DNA of 64,000 nt from Arsukibacterium indicum (GCF_019100565.1 NZ_JAHRID010000001.1:558001-622000); one strand, 5' to 3'; counted from the first letter of the stretch, positions 53,263 through 62,866 are shown. Numbers and translations: made by a program. The notes: generated from the sequence alone by a model not told the origin.

Positions 53263-54337
53263 TGCTTAATACTCCGCGCTGAATTTGATCTTCCTCAATA
53301 GACTCAAACAACGCTTTAAAGTTGCCCTCGCCGAAGCCCTCGTTGCCTTTACGCTGAATAATTTCGAAGAATACCGGGCCAATAACGGTTTTGGTGAAAA
53401 TCTGCAGCAGAATGCCATCTTTCATTGGTGCGCCGTCGATAAGGATCCGCAGTTCACGCATCTGGTCCAGATCTTCTTCATGTCCCTCAACCCGTTCATC
53501 AACTTTATTATAGTAAGTATCAGGGGTGGGCATAAATTCCATACCGCGCTTACGCAATGTCCGCACGGTTTCATAAATATTATCTGACGTCAGGGCAATA
53601 TGCTGAATACCCTCGCCTTTATATTCGCGGATAAATTCTTCAATCTGCGATTTATCATCTGATGACTCATTAATCGGGATCCGAATTTTACCACAGGGTG
53701 CGGTCATCGCTTTTGATACCAGACCGGTTAGTTTGCCTTCAATATCAAAATAGCGAATCTCACGGAAGTTACCGATATTCTCATAGAATCCGGCCCACAG
53801 ATTCATGTTGCCGCGCATCACGTTGTGCGTTAAATGGTCAAGCACTTCCAGGCCAACGCTATGGTCTGCCATTTCAGCCTGCCAGTTATCGTAGTATTTA
53901 AAGTCAATGTCGTATACCGAGCTTGCGCCATAACGGTCGACAAAGTAAAGCAGGCTGCTACCAATACCGTATACGGCAGGAATATTCAGCTCCATCGGTC
54001 CAACCTGATTTTTGTATTCCTTGGCACCGTTAGCCAATGCATGCTTCAGCGCAGCAGCGGCATCAGTTACCCGAAACGCCATAGCGCATACAGACGGGCC
54101 ATGCACTCGGGCGAATTCCTCTGCCTGAGAGTTCGGTTCAGCATTAATAATAAAGTTAATATCGCCTTGCTTGTATAACCAGGCTTGCTTGGAGCGGTGC
54201 TTAGCGACTTCAGTAAAGCCCAATGAATAAAACAGGTCTTTTAACTTTTGAATACCTTCTGCATCGGCAGCGGTATATTCCACAAACTCAAAACCATCTG
54301 TACCCAACGGATTAATTGTATTTTTAGTAGTTACCAT
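53255..54337 (-). CDS. hppD: 4-hydroxyphenylpyruvate dioxygenase
   Basis: A 360-residue vicinal-oxygen-chelate enzyme. Iron ligands fall in VGLEVLDHLTHNV, GEGIQHIALTSDNI and PVFFEIIQRKGNEGFGEGNF, which ends with the characteristic C-terminal helix FKALFESIEEDQ. It converts 4-hydroxyphenylpyruvate to homogentisate. It is the first gene of the hppD-hmgA-fahA-maiA operon. The upstream 212-base gap holds a weak TyrR-box-like site. Confidence 0.96.
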   Translation of the reverse strand: MVTTKNTINPLGTDGFEFVEYTAADAEGIQKLKDLFYSLGFTEVAKHRSKQAWLYKQGDINFIINAEPNSQAEEFARVHGPSVCAMAFRVTDAAAALKHALANGAKEYKNQVGPMELNIPAVYGIGSSLLYFVDRYGASSVYDIDFKYYDNWQAEMADHSVGLEVLDHLTHNVMRGNMNLWAGFYENIGNFREIRYFDIEGKLTGLVSKAMTAPCGKIRIPINESSDDKSQIEEFIREYKGEGIQHIALTSDNIYETVRTLRKRGMEFMPTPDTYYNKVDERVEGHEEDLDQMRELRILIDGAPMKDGILLQIFTKTVIGPVFFEIIQRKGNEGFGEGNFKALFESIEEDQIQRGVLSNA

Positions 54338-54441
54338 TTAACGGTTCTCCGAACAACGAATGTGGGCGCTATCATGCGCTTACCAGTAAAAAAAGGAAGA
54401 GGGGACCAGGCTGTAATCAGGCGTTAGTTCGCGGCTAAATA

Positions 54442-54459
54442 TGTACAGAAATAACTACA
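54442..54459. promoter_or_regulatory. Weak TyrR-box-like site before hppD
   Basis: TGTACA, 6 bases, ACTACA, compared with the consensus TGTAAA-N6-TTTACA. It keeps the essential outer G and C but matches only 9 of 12 positions. It lies about 105 bases before the hppD start. Confidence 0.4.
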
Positions 54460-54549
54460 AACGGTGCTTTGCTGAATACCTTGAACGGAAAGGCCGACAG
54501 ACAAGCCCGCCAGCCGATATCAAGTAAACCATTCAAGACAAAGCCGTAA

Positions 54550-56112
54550 TTATATTTTTACAGTCTTGCGGTTTATGCCATAGTCTCGCAGTTTATTGGC
54601 AACGGCGGTATGACTTAAGCCCAGTTTTTTCGCCAGCTGACGTGAGCTTGGATACGCCGGATAAAGTTTGCGCAGCAGGTTTGCTTCAAACCGTTTCACG
54701 GCTTCATCCAGGGTGCCGTCAAAATCCTGCTCCAGGTAACCAAAGTCACTGGTGTAACTGGGCAGTTGCAGGTGATCTTTCTCCAGCTCGTAGCCATCCA
54801 GTAAGGTGACAGCCCGGTATAATGCATTTTCCAGCTGGCGTACATTACCCGGCCAGGGGTATTGCTGCAGAAACTGGCTGCAATTTTCCGTTAAGCGAGG
54901 TGCTTTGCGGCCAAGGCGCGCAGCGAAACGGGCGATAAAAAACTCAGCAAGTGGCACAACGTCCTGTTTGCGCTCACGCAAAGGCGGTAATGTCAGCGTT
55001 AAGACATTTAGCCGGTAAAATAAGTCTTCGCGAAAACGCCCTTCCTGAACCATGCCCGGCAAGTCTTTCTGCGTGGTGCAAATAACCCTGACATCCACTT
55101 TTACTTCGTTTTCGTCTGCCACCCGCCGAAAGCTGCCGTCCTGTAAAAAGCGGATTAACTTTGTTTGCAGCTGGGTAGACATCTCGCCTACTTCATCCAG
55201 AAAAACACTGCCGCCGTTGGCTTGCTCGAAAATACCCTTTTTGCCTTCGCTACTTCCGGCAAAGGCGTTAGAGCCATAGCCAAATAATTCAGACTCAGCC
55301 ACATTGTCAGGCAACGACGCACAATTTACCGCCAAAAATGGTTTGGCCGCCCGGCTACCTGCTGCATGGCAGGCTCTGGCCAGCAGTTCTTTGCCGGTAC
55401 CGGTTTCACCCATAATTAAAATTGGCGCATCCAGCTGAGCCATTTTTTTCGCTTCACGCACCACTTTACGCATCAGGTTACTGTTAGCCTGCAGGGTATT
55501 AAAACTTTCCTGATCGCCTTTTTTGAAGGCCACCATATGCTGCCCTAACCGGCTTTCTGATTTTAAATTGATAACAGCGCCAGCGAGGATCTCATGGCCG
55601 GTTTCATCAGGTACCATTACCGGCAGAATGTCGGCAATAAAGCGTTTACCGTGAATTTCAAAACGACGGGTTTGCGCCAGTACCTCATCACTTTCCAGCC
55701 AGCGTTGAAAATTAAACCCCTTGACCATCCCTTGCAAAGACTGCCCCTGGATATCCTGCTGTGCAACCGACAACGCCTCAAGTGCAGCATCGTTTATCAC
55801 TGTCACATTCGCTTTAATATCAATAGCTATCAGGCCATCAGGCAAGGTTTTCAGTAAGGTTGTCAGTTCATTATGCTCACGTTCAGACGGTAAAAACGCG
55901 GTGGTTTTCACGTCCTCTACGCCGGCTATCCGGCGCATTTTAGCCATCAGCTCCTGAAATCTTTCAAAGTTAACCGTAGGAAACGACACGTACATCCGGT
56001 TCAGTGACGGGTCCACTTCTATCCCGCGCAAATCAAGCTGATAACCGACCAGAATATTTAATACTTCCTGGGCCAGCCCCAGGCGGTTCTGACATTGAAT
56101 TTCTAAACGCAT
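54550..56112 (-). CDS. tyrR: Aromatic amino acid regulator TyrR
   Basis: A 520-residue regulator (E. coli 513): an N-terminal ACT domain (MRLEIQCQNRLGLAQEVLNIL), a PAS domain (about 78-190), an AAA+ domain with Walker A GETGTGKELLARACH and Walker B GGSVFLDEVGEM, and a C-terminal helix-turn-helix (SSRQLAKKLGLSHTAVANKL). The sigma-54 contact loop GAFTGA reads NAFAGS, consistent with a TyrR acting at sigma-70 promoters. It binds Tyr, Phe or Trp and ATP. Position between the hpp and phh units suggests it controls both. Confidence 0.95.
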   Translation of the reverse strand: MRLEIQCQNRLGLAQEVLNILVGYQLDLRGIEVDPSLNRMYVSFPTVNFERFQELMAKMRRIAGVEDVKTTAFLPSEREHNELTTLLKTLPDGLIAIDIKANVTVINDAALEALSVAQQDIQGQSLQGMVKGFNFQRWLESDEVLAQTRRFEIHGKRFIADILPVMVPDETGHEILAGAVINLKSESRLGQHMVAFKKGDQESFNTLQANSNLMRKVVREAKKMAQLDAPILIMGETGTGKELLARACHAAGSRAAKPFLAVNCASLPDNVAESELFGYGSNAFAGSSEGKKGIFEQANGGSVFLDEVGEMSTQLQTKLIRFLQDGSFRRVADENEVKVDVRVICTTQKDLPGMVQEGRFREDLFYRLNVLTLTLPPLRERKQDVVPLAEFFIARFAARLGRKAPRLTENCSQFLQQYPWPGNVRQLENALYRAVTLLDGYELEKDHLQLPSYTSDFGYLEQDFDGTLDEAVKRFEANLLRKLYPAYPSSRQLAKKLGLSHTAVANKLRDYGINRKTVKI

Positions 56113-56184
56113 AACAGCGACATACCCCGATACCAGTTCATTAGCTTATAATACGGTATCAGGCTATAGTCAGACCAGCAATTT

Positions 56185-56202
56185 TGTAAAGATATGTGAA
56201 CA
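56185..56202. promoter_or_regulatory. TyrR-box-like site before tyrR
   Basis: TGTAAA, 6 bases, TGAACA. The left half is perfect and the right half keeps the invariant C at its position. It lies about 75 bases upstream of the tyrR start and suggests autoregulation. Confidence 0.5.
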
Positions 56203-56341
56203 AATAAGCCAGAAGTGGTTTTCAGCACGGCAGATTGCTGGTGGAATATAAAGTTAACGCTAAACGGGCAGACAGAAATATGCGCCAATATCAGTGGGGT
56301 AATAATTGGCGCAGCAGTGACACTTAAATAGTCAACCGGAA

Positions 56342-56683
56342 CTAGTCCGCAAGTAAACTGTCTGTTTTCGCAGCACAAATAAAATCGTTTTTATGTAGAC
56401 CTTTAATAGAGTGCGACCACCAGGTTACTGTCAGCTTACCCCATTCCAGCAATAACGCAGGGTGATGGCCTTCATCTTCAGCCAGTTGGGCAACCTTGTT
56501 GTGAAAAGCCCAGGCTTGCTTAAAGTTCTTAAATTTATACAGCCTTTCAAGTTGTAAAATGCCGTCGCGTGAAACCGGCGTCCAGTCTGGAATCTGTCGC
56601 ATCAGAGCCGGCAGTTCCGCATCAGAAACTTTTGGGGCGTCAGCCTTACAGGCTTCGCATTTCATTGTTGTTAATTCAGTCAT
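56342..56683 (-). CDS. phhB: Pterin-4a-carbinolamine dehydratase
   Basis: A 113-residue protein with the family motif [20 protein letters not shown] near residue 74 and [18 protein letters not shown]. It regenerates the pterin cofactor after phenylalanine hydroxylation. It lies 8 bases after phhA, so the two are co-transcribed. An N-terminal CEACKAD segment gives an extra CxxC pair, present in several gammaproteobacterial homologues as far as I recall. Confidence 0.95.
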   Translation of the reverse strand: MTELTTMKCEACKADAPKVSDAELPALMRQIPDWTPVSRDGILQLERLYKFKNFKQAWAFHNKVAQLAEDEGHHPALLLEWGKLTVTWWSHSIKGLHKNDFICAAKTDSLLAD

Positions 56684-56691
56684 TCCAATTC

Positions 56692-57492
56692 CTAACTTGC
56701 TTGTTTTTGTTTGGGTTCAAACCGTGGTGCATGCAGCCCAAGCGCCTTTGCTTGCTCTACCAGTGCCATGATGTCCAGATGAGCAACATCAAATAAATCA
56801 TCAATATTATTCAGTAAAAAATAAATCGGCTGCATAATATCGATCCGGTATGGTGTTCGCAGCATGTCGACCACATCAAACGCTTTGCGCTCGGGTTTTG
56901 CCGACTCCAGAGCATACATTGTCTCGCCCGGCGACGATAAAATGCCACCTCCGTAAATTCGCAGACCGTCTTTGGTATTTAACAAACCAAATTCGATGGT
57001 AAACCAATATAACCGCGCCAGAAAAACCCGATCCTGTTTACTGGCAGCCAGGCCAAGCTTGCCATACATATGAGTAAACTCTGCAAAAGCCGGGTTGGTC
57101 AGCATGGCACAATGGCCAAAAATTTCATGAAAAATATCCGGTTCCTGCAAGTAATCAAACTCTTCACGGGAACGGATAAAAGTAGCCACCGGGAAGCGCT
57201 TATTGGCCAGTAACTCAAAAAACTTATCAAAACTGATCAGTGCCGGAACTTCAGCACATTCCCAACCTGTTTCTGCCCGCAGTACCTTGCTGACCTCTTC
57301 CAGTTGCGGAATGCGGTCAGTAGGCAATTGCAATTTCTCCAGCCCTGCCAGAAACTCATCGCACGCTTTACCTTTAATTACGCCGAGCTGGCGGGTAATC
57401 AGTTCGTGCCAAATCTGATTCTCTTCTGCTGACCAGGCTATAGTGCCGGTGTCATCTGATTGTCTGGATACATACTGACTTGTCTTACTCAT
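56692..57492 (-). CDS. phhA: Phenylalanine-4-hydroxylase
   Basis: The ATG at 57492 ([16 protein letters not shown]) has an AGG site 7 bases before it, giving 266 residues, the usual monomeric bacterial size. Non-heme iron ligands are in [14 protein letters not shown] (two His) and YWFTIEFGL (Glu). The pterin site lies around these. It makes tyrosine from phenylalanine with tetrahydropterin and oxygen. A near-perfect TyrR box stands about 125 bases upstream. Confidence 0.96.
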   Translation of the reverse strand: MSKTSQYVSRQSDDTGTIAWSAEENQIWHELITRQLGVIKGKACDEFLAGLEKLQLPTDRIPQLEEVSKVLRAETGWECAEVPALISFDKFFELLANKRFPVATFIRSREEFDYLQEPDIFHEIFGHCAMLTNPAFAEFTHMYGKLGLAASKQDRVFLARLYWFTIEFGLLNTKDGLRIYGGGILSSPGETMYALESAKPERKAFDVVDMLRTPYRIDIMQPIYFLLNNIDDLFDVAHLDIMALVEQAKALGLHAPRFEPKQKQAS

Positions 57493-57610
57493 ATACAACC
57501 TGTTGCAAATAAATTAGCGGCCAAAGCCACCTTATTGGTAGAGCGGATACTAGAGGATAAGACTATGACTGTGTATCTTGTGCACAATAAAATCGCTGTA
57601 AAGCTGCAGC

Positions 57611-57640
57611 GACTGTTGTAAAGCTTAGATTACAACAGTC
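57611..57640. promoter_or_regulatory. Strong TyrR box upstream of phhA
   Basis: TGTAAA (57617-57622), 6 bases, ATTACA (57629-57634), 11 of 12 consensus positions. It is embedded in a longer perfect inverted repeat, GACTGTTGTAA (57611-57621) and TTACAACAGTC (57630-57640). It lies between the methionine lyase stop and the phhA promoter region. Confidence 0.75.
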
Positions 57641-57665
57641 TTTAACGCCACAGCATACAAAGGCT

Positions 57666-58859
57666 TCAGCCTTGTTGTAGCATTTTCTCCAATGCCTGTT
57701 CCAGATCAGAGATAATATCCGCAACGTGTTCTAAGCCTACCGACACCCGGATAAGGCCATCGCTGATACCAGCCATTTGTCGCTCTTCCGGAGTATAGGG
57801 GCTGTGGGTCATAGACGCTGGATGCTGAATAAGCGACTCGGCATCACCCAGGCTTACTGCCAGGCTCAGCAATCGGCATTGATTAATAAAAAACCGGCTT
57901 TGTTCCAGGGTGGCATTCAGCTCAAATGCCAGCACGCCGCCAGCTCCTTGCATTTGCTCACCCAGAAAACGGTAACCCGGATGACTGGGCAGGCCAGGAT
58001 AGTAAACCTCTTTCACTGCAGGATGCGCGTGTAAAAACTCGGCAACCTGTTGGGCATTCTGACAATGCCGTTCCATCCGCACCGCCAGAGTTTTTAAACC
58101 GCGAATTATCAGCCAGGCATCGTGCGGGCTGATGGTTGCGCCCATATCTTTTAGCGTTGTCATTTTGATGGTGGCAATTTTTTCTTGATTAGCGACAATA
58201 ATGCCAGCCACAACATCACCATGGCCATTCAGATATTTGGTGGCACTGTGAATGATAATATCAATGCCATATTTTGCCGGCTGCTGCAGCAATGGTGTCA
58301 AAAAGGTATTGTCGACCACTGAAATCAGCTTATGCTGCTGACAAAACTGGCCTAAAAAAGCTAGATCAAGCACCACCAGATTCGGGTTTATTGGTGTTTC
58401 TGCAAACAGCATCTTAGTGTTGGGTTTAAGTGCTGCAGCAACTGCCGCGTGGTCAGTCAAATCAACAAAGCTGACCTCAATACCATAACGGGCAAACATA
58501 TGATTAAACAATGCAAAGCTGCAACCATATATGGCTTTGCTGGCAATCAGGTGATCACCATGTTGCAAAAATGCCATGGTGCTGGCAGCAACTGCGCCCA
58601 TGCCAGTTGCGGTCGCCGCCGCATCGTCCATACCCTCCAGCGCAGCAATTTTTTGCTCCAGCTCACGGGTAGTTGGATTACCCAGCCTGGTATAGATATA
58701 ACCTTCCTGCTCACCTGCAAAACGGGCAGCGCCCTGCTCGGCGTTATCAAATACAAAGGTTGATGTCTGATACAACGGTGTAGCAAGGGTGCCATGTTGG
58801 TTTTTCTCTTTGCCAGCATGAATACACAGGGTGTGCGGGTGATTATGTTTAGTCTGCAT
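57666..58859 (-). CDS. Methionine gamma-lyase or related Cys/Met-metabolism PLP enzyme
   Basis: A 397-residue enzyme of the trans-sulfuration family. The opening TLATPLYQTSTFVFDNAEQG and YTRLGNPTTRELEQKIAALEG are typical, with the PLP lysine in HSATKYLNGHGDVVAG near residue 208. A cysteine in IYGCSFALF, at the position of the functional Cys116 of Pseudomonas methionine gamma-lyase, favours that activity. Cystathionine gamma-synthase is the alternative. It lies upstream of the phhA box on the same strand and is separated from ycjF by a hairpin. Confidence 0.85.
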   Translation of the reverse strand: MQTKHNHPHTLCIHAGKEKNQHGTLATPLYQTSTFVFDNAEQGAARFAGEQEGYIYTRLGNPTTRELEQKIAALEGMDDAAATATGMGAVAASTMAFLQHGDHLIASKAIYGCSFALFNHMFARYGIEVSFVDLTDHAAVAAALKPNTKMLFAETPINPNLVVLDLAFLGQFCQQHKLISVVDNTFLTPLLQQPAKYGIDIIIHSATKYLNGHGDVVAGIIVANQEKIATIKMTTLKDMGATISPHDAWLIIRGLKTLAVRMERHCQNAQQVAEFLHAHPAVKEVYYPGLPSHPGYRFLGEQMQGAGGVLAFELNATLEQSRFFINQCRLLSLAVSLGDAESLIQHPASMTHSPYTPEERQMAGISDGLIRVSVGLEHVADIISDLEQALEKMLQQG

Positions 58860-58926
58860 TGGATTACTGCGTAAGGTAGTGAAAGACCCGCACAGGTTTA
58901 GCAGAAATCTTAATTTTTGGAAGCAT

Positions 58927-58948
58927 GCCAGACATCTTGCAGTCTGGC
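58927..58948. terminator. Hairpin between ycjF and the methionine lyase gene
   Basis: GCCAGAC (58927-58933) and GTCTGGC (58942-58948) form a perfect 7-bp stem with an 8-nt loop, 26 bases past the ycjF stop. The T-run after it on the minus strand is poor, so it may end the psp-ycjXF transcript only weakly. Confidence 0.5.
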
Positions 58949-58973
58949 CGTTGGAATTTTTTCAGCTAATTTG

Positions 58974-59984
58974 TCAACTTTCGCTGGCAGCATTTCGTCC
59001 GCGAAAGCGCTGAATCAGGCTCTGGCTGAGGCTGGCCACATTAATTCGCTGCTTTTCGGTTAACGGCAACGGCCGAAGTTGTTGCATCGCCATATTACCC
59101 AACCTTGCCACTAACAGGCCGGCAATTACGCCATGCCCCGCCCGTGCTGACAATTTTGCGGTTAATTCACTGCTCATAACATCTGCTGCCATATCCAGTG
59201 CCAACTCACTGCCACCAGCCCAGAGAATTGCTGCTAACGCCCGCTTCAACATTATCAGGCTGCGTAGCTGCCCTACCGGCGCACCATATAAAGCGGCGAG
59301 CTGGCGAACCATCCTGCTGCTGCGCCAAACCACCATTGCCATATCGATTAGCGCGAACGGGATCACCGCAACAGCCAGACTGGTATCCGTTCCAGCACGC
59401 CAAATTATCGCTTTAGCCTGCTGATCGAGCGGTTCCAGTACCATTTTGTCCAGTAACTGTAATTTCTCATGATCACTGTGCTGAGGCCCAGCTGCACTAT
59501 GCCAGTTGTTGGCAGCAACCTGAAGGCCAGCACTGGCCGGTAGTTGATTAATAATGTCCAGACACAAGGCATCGGCCTCACCATATTGCACACTTTGTGC
59601 TATGCGCCGGGCGCTTCGCTGCCACTGGCTATTCTGCTTAAGCCGCCGCCAAAGCACCCACTCCCGCCATAGCAGCCAAAGCATAACACCAAGTGCAGCA
59701 ACACTGAGCGCACTGAAAACAGCTCCCTTTATCAGGTTTTGTTGCCAGCTGGCAATAATCACCTCAACCCACTGCCAGCACGCCAGAATCAACAGACTGA
59801 GCAATGCAAACCAAATCAGCTTGCTCACCACTGCCGGTTTTGCTACCACCGGTTGGTTTACCAACTCTGGTTCGGTTTGCCAGTCGGCGGCGTCATACTC
59901 GGCACGGGCCTTTAAAACAGGCTGTACCGGATCCGCACCATGATCATTTAATGTATATACCTCAGCTGGTTTTAAAGGCTTCAT
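58974..59984 (-). CDS. ycjF: TIGR01620/YcjF membrane protein (DUF697)
   Basis: A 336-residue protein with a hydrophilic N-terminus, two closely spaced membrane helices (about 55-75 and 83-105; LIWFALLSLLILACWQWVEV and GAVFSALSVAALGVMLWLLW) and a C-terminal DUF697 domain with the LLVARLGNMAMQQLRPLPL segment. It is the standard partner of YcjX in psp operons. Its start overlaps the ycjX stop by 4 bases. A role in membrane stress is inferred from position. Confidence 0.92.
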   Translation of the reverse strand: MKPLKPAEVYTLNDHGADPVQPVLKARAEYDAADWQTEPELVNQPVVAKPAVVSKLIWFALLSLLILACWQWVEVIIASWQQNLIKGAVFSALSVAALGVMLWLLWREWVLWRRLKQNSQWQRSARRIAQSVQYGEADALCLDIINQLPASAGLQVAANNWHSAAGPQHSDHEKLQLLDKMVLEPLDQQAKAIIWRAGTDTSLAVAVIPFALIDMAMVVWRSSRMVRQLAALYGAPVGQLRSLIMLKRALAAILWAGGSELALDMAADVMSSELTAKLSARAGHGVIAGLLVARLGNMAMQQLRPLPLTEKQRINVASLSQSLIQRFRGRNAASES

Positions 59985-61366
59985 CGTAATTTATCTCCCA
60001 GTAAAAACTGCAGGGCATGGTCCATCCGAATGTGTGGTAAGGTTGCACTGGCCGCCTTAGGTAACGGTAAAAACGCCGGATAACTGAATTTGTGGCTGGC
60101 AAAGACCACGGTATCGGGTACATCAGCGGGCACATCACCGGGGAACAGACTTATTTTATTGCCGGTTGCACTGTCGATACCCGCCAGGCACACCTGTTTC
60201 TGACCATTTTGGTCTATATAGCCGGTCTGACTGGCGCGTAACGCCGCTAACGCCATCGCTTCCGTTTTCACCAACTGATAGGTTGTTTGCTTTAACGGCT
60301 GGCGTAACAGGTTTTGCAGCAGCAGGGTAAGCGCCTGATGTTGTTCCGGCGTCACATGATCGGCTTTACTGGCGGCAAATAACACTTTGCTGATTTGCGG
60401 TTTAAATAGCCGGCGCAACAAACTGGACGGCCCATAACTAAAGCTTTGCATAATCAGTTGTAACGCCTGACTCAGCTCGGCAGTTGCGGCTGCACCAGCA
60501 TTTAGTGCACTTAAGCAATCTACCAGCACAACCTGGCGGTCCAGTTGGGAAAAGTGCTGTTTATAAAAAGGCTTTACGACATAATCGCGATAACTTTGGT
60601 AATGACTGGTCAGTTTTGATAACAGCGCACTGCTTTGGGTAAGCTGTCTGGGTAACAATGGCACCAGCTGCAGCATCGGTGCCCCGGCCAGCTCACCCGG
60701 CACTAACAACCGGCCAGGCTGATTTAAATAGGTGCCGGCGGTAGCGCTGAATTGCTGCAATACCGTCTTGTACTCGTCGGTTAATGTTTGTAGCTGGCTT
60801 TCACTGGCATCAGTCAGGTCAATATCGCTGAGCAGGCGTTCAAATTCAGCCGCTATCGCCTGGCGATGGGGTTTGGCAAACAGCGTCCAGCTGAATTCAC
60901 ACCACTGCTTATAGTCAAGTTGCAACAACGGTAAATCCAGTAGCCACTCACCGGGATAATCGACAATATCAAGCTCCAGTTCACTGTAGGACTGTAAATG
61001 CGAACGCAGTCCCTCACTGGCTTTATAGCGAAGTGCAAGACTAAGCTGACTCCAGCCGGTCGTTGAAGGTGGCCATCGTGGTTGGTCTTGCTGCAGAAAG
61101 CTAAGGTTGTGTTCGAACGGGAATCGCGGAATGGTTAACGCCTGCTCAGCGGCGAGCCTGCCACCAAGGTAACGTCCCTGCTGCACCACACTAAAAAAAG
61201 GCAAATTTTGCGGGCTGTCACCCTGAGTAAGTTGATGGACCAGTGATGTGATAAAGGCCGTTTTACCGGCCCCACTTAAGCCAGTCACGCCCAGCCGGAT
61301 GTGCCGGTCAAGGGCGCGGTGGCGAAGCTGACGACTTTGATGCTGTAGCTTACCAAGCCAGGTCAT
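59981..61366 (-). CDS. ycjX: YcjX-family GTPase (DUF463)
   Basis: A 461-residue P-loop protein with Walker A GVTGLSGAGKTAFITSLVHQ, a switch-like DIVDYPGEWLLDLPLL and a KADHV motif (ASKADHVTPEQ) near residue 335 for base recognition. The family is stress-inducible and GTP-binding; it is widely encoded with psp genes. An ATCGGAG site precedes the ATG. It lies 10 bases after pspC, so the order pspA-B-C-ycjX-ycjF forms one operon. Confidence 0.93.
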   Translation of the reverse strand: MTWLGKLQHQSRQLRHRALDRHIRLGVTGLSGAGKTAFITSLVHQLTQGDSPQNLPFFSVVQQGRYLGGRLAAEQALTIPRFPFEHNLSFLQQDQPRWPPSTTGWSQLSLALRYKASEGLRSHLQSYSELELDIVDYPGEWLLDLPLLQLDYKQWCEFSWTLFAKPHRQAIAAEFERLLSDIDLTDASESQLQTLTDEYKTVLQQFSATAGTYLNQPGRLLVPGELAGAPMLQLVPLLPRQLTQSSALLSKLTSHYQSYRDYVVKPFYKQHFSQLDRQVVLVDCLSALNAGAAATAELSQALQLIMQSFSYGPSSLLRRLFKPQISKVLFAASKADHVTPEQHQALTLLLQNLLRQPLKQTTYQLVKTEAMALAALRASQTGYIDQNGQKQVCLAGIDSATGNKISLFPGDVPADVPDTVVFASHKFSYPAFLPLPKAASATLPHIRMDHALQFLLGDKLR

Positions 61367-61376
61367 AATACTCCGA

Positions 61377-61790
61377 TTATAGGTTGTTAAATTCCCGGTT
61401 TAACTGGAACCGGTTCGAGGTAACGTGCCGTTCCATATCCTGCAAACGTAACTCCAGACTATTATAGCGGTTTGCCAAATGCTGTAATGCTTGTTTAGGT
61501 GGCTCACCACGCTGCCAGACCCGGGTTTTAACTTCAACCCCGGGCTCTTCAGCCCGTGCCGTGCTGCCCAGCGGGCGCTTAGCAGCAACGACTGACTTTT
61601 TTTCAAGCACTACCCAAGCGGCAATGTACAACACGACGACAAAGCCACCTGCCCCGAGAAAGAATGCGGATACAGTAATGATTCGCACTAACCAGAGTTC
61701 CCAGCCAAAATAGTCAGCTACCCCGGCACAGACACCGGCTAGCTTGCCATTGGCATCATCGCGCAGTAATTCGCGTTTTGGCTTAGTCAT
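61377..61790 (-). CDS. pspC: Envelope stress protein PspC
   Basis: The ATG at 61790 (MTKPKRELLRDDANGK) has a GGAGA site and gives 137 residues. The PspC domain is LAGVCAGVADYFGWELWLVR followed by a membrane helix (FFLGAGGFVVVLYIAAWVVL). The C-terminal half is cytoplasmic or periplasmic and charged. With PspB it senses membrane stress and binds PspA. The start overlaps the pspB stop by 8 bases. Confidence 0.94.
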   Translation of the reverse strand: MTKPKRELLRDDANGKLAGVCAGVADYFGWELWLVRIITVSAFFLGAGGFVVVLYIAAWVVLEKKSVVAAKRPLGSTARAEEPGVEVKTRVWQRGEPPKQALQHLANRYNSLELRLQDMERHVTSNRFQLNREFNNL

Positions 61791-62019
61791 GCTGGTTTCT
61801 CCACTGCGGGCTTTCTGCATCTAAAATCGCTTCAAGAGTATGAATGCGCTCGGCCATTTTTTCTGCCCGGGCTGCCAGGTTGTTTAACTGCTGTAATTCA
61901 ACATCCGTTAAACCCTGCTGCATTTTACTTTTACTGCGGTAATGCATAATTACCCATAAGGGTGCCACAAAGATCATAAACAGGATCAGTGGCACAAAAA
62001 TTAACTCATGAATATCCAT
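61783..62019 (-). CDS. pspB: Envelope stress protein PspB
   Basis: A 78-residue protein (E. coli 74): one N-terminal membrane helix (ELIFVPLILFMIFVAPLWVIM) and a cytoplasmic coiled coil (LTDVELQQLNNLAARAEKMAERI). It works with PspC to release PspF from PspA inhibition. It lies 25 bases after pspA. Confidence 0.95.
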   Translation of the reverse strand: MDIHELIFVPLILFMIFVAPLWVIMHYRSKSKMQQGLTDVELQQLNNLAARAEKMAERIHTLEAILDAESPQWRNQHD

Positions 62020-62044
62020 TTAGCTGCTCCTGCAACGCCTGAAA

Positions 62045-62722
62045 TCAGGCGTCTCCTTTACTGGATTTTTTAGTCACTTTGGCTTTTAACTCAGCCAGTT
62101 CGTTATCGATTTTATCCTGAGCCGCCAGTTCTGCAAACTCGTCTTTCAGGGTTTTCTTGCCTAAATCATAAGACTCAACCTGCGCTTCCAGCGAATCAAT
62201 TTTCTGCTCATAACGCTCGAACTTATACATTGCATCGTTAATCCGGTTGCTATCCAGTGACTTCTTCACTTCCAGCCGGTTTTCAACTGTGGTGCGACGC
62301 ATCAGCATTGATTTCTGACGGGCCTTGGCATCGGCCAGCTTTTCCTGCAGTTGTGATACTTCATCCTGTAACTTACTGATGTGCTCATCCAGTACAGCAA
62401 TATCACGAAGCAGTGCTTCTGCCTGCTCGGCAGCTTTCTGTTTTTCAATCAATGCTGCGCGCGCCAGATCATCGCGCTCTTTGCTCAGTGCCAGCTCTGC
62501 TTTAGCCTGCCAGTCATCAGATTCGTTCTGCAATCTGCTGACAACCCGCTGTAAATCCTTTTTCTCGGCAATGGTTTTAGCCGATGACGAACGTACCTCT
62601 ACCAAAGTATCTTCCATTTCCTGAATAATCAGCCGAACCATTTTTTCCGGATCTTCAGCTTTATCCAGCAACGAATTGATGTTTGAGTTCACAATATCTG
62701 AAAAGCGTGAAAAAATACCCAT
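62045..62722 (-). CDS. pspA: Phage shock protein PspA
   Basis: A 225-residue coiled-coil protein of the PspA/IM30/ESCRT-III class (E. coli 222). It begins MGIFSRFSDIVNSNINSLLD, an amphipathic membrane-binding helix, and continues with DPEKMVRLIIQEMEDTLVEVRSS and long heptads. It binds damaged inner membrane and inhibits PspF when membrane stress is absent. It is the first gene of the psp operon. Confidence 0.97.
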   Translation of the reverse strand: MGIFSRFSDIVNSNINSLLDKAEDPEKMVRLIIQEMEDTLVEVRSSSAKTIAEKKDLQRVVSRLQNESDDWQAKAELALSKERDDLARAALIEKQKAAEQAEALLRDIAVLDEHISKLQDEVSQLQEKLADAKARQKSMLMRRTTVENRLEVKKSLDSNRINDAMYKFERYEQKIDSLEAQVESYDLGKKTLKDEFAELAAQDKIDNELAELKAKVTKKSSKGDA

Positions 62723-62764
62723 CTTAGTTACCTCTGTCTGTTGATGTTATTACGCTATTGCTTA

Positions 62765-62781
62765 TTCAGGTTTCTTGCCAA
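62765..62781 (-). promoter_or_regulatory. Probable sigma-54 promoter of pspA
   Basis: Minus strand TGGCAAG (62774-62780), 4 bases, CTGAA (62765-62769), compared with consensus TGGCACG-N4-TTGCA. The -24 GG is intact while the -12 GC reads GA, so the match is imperfect. Location 43 bases before pspA and next to a divergent pspF supports the call. Confidence 0.55.
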
Positions 62782-62866
62782 CTTTTAAAATTACCGCAAC
62801 ATACTAATTTTAAAAAACTTTATTTATTTTAAACAAAAGCTTTAGCTGTCGCCACTTATGAAATAC

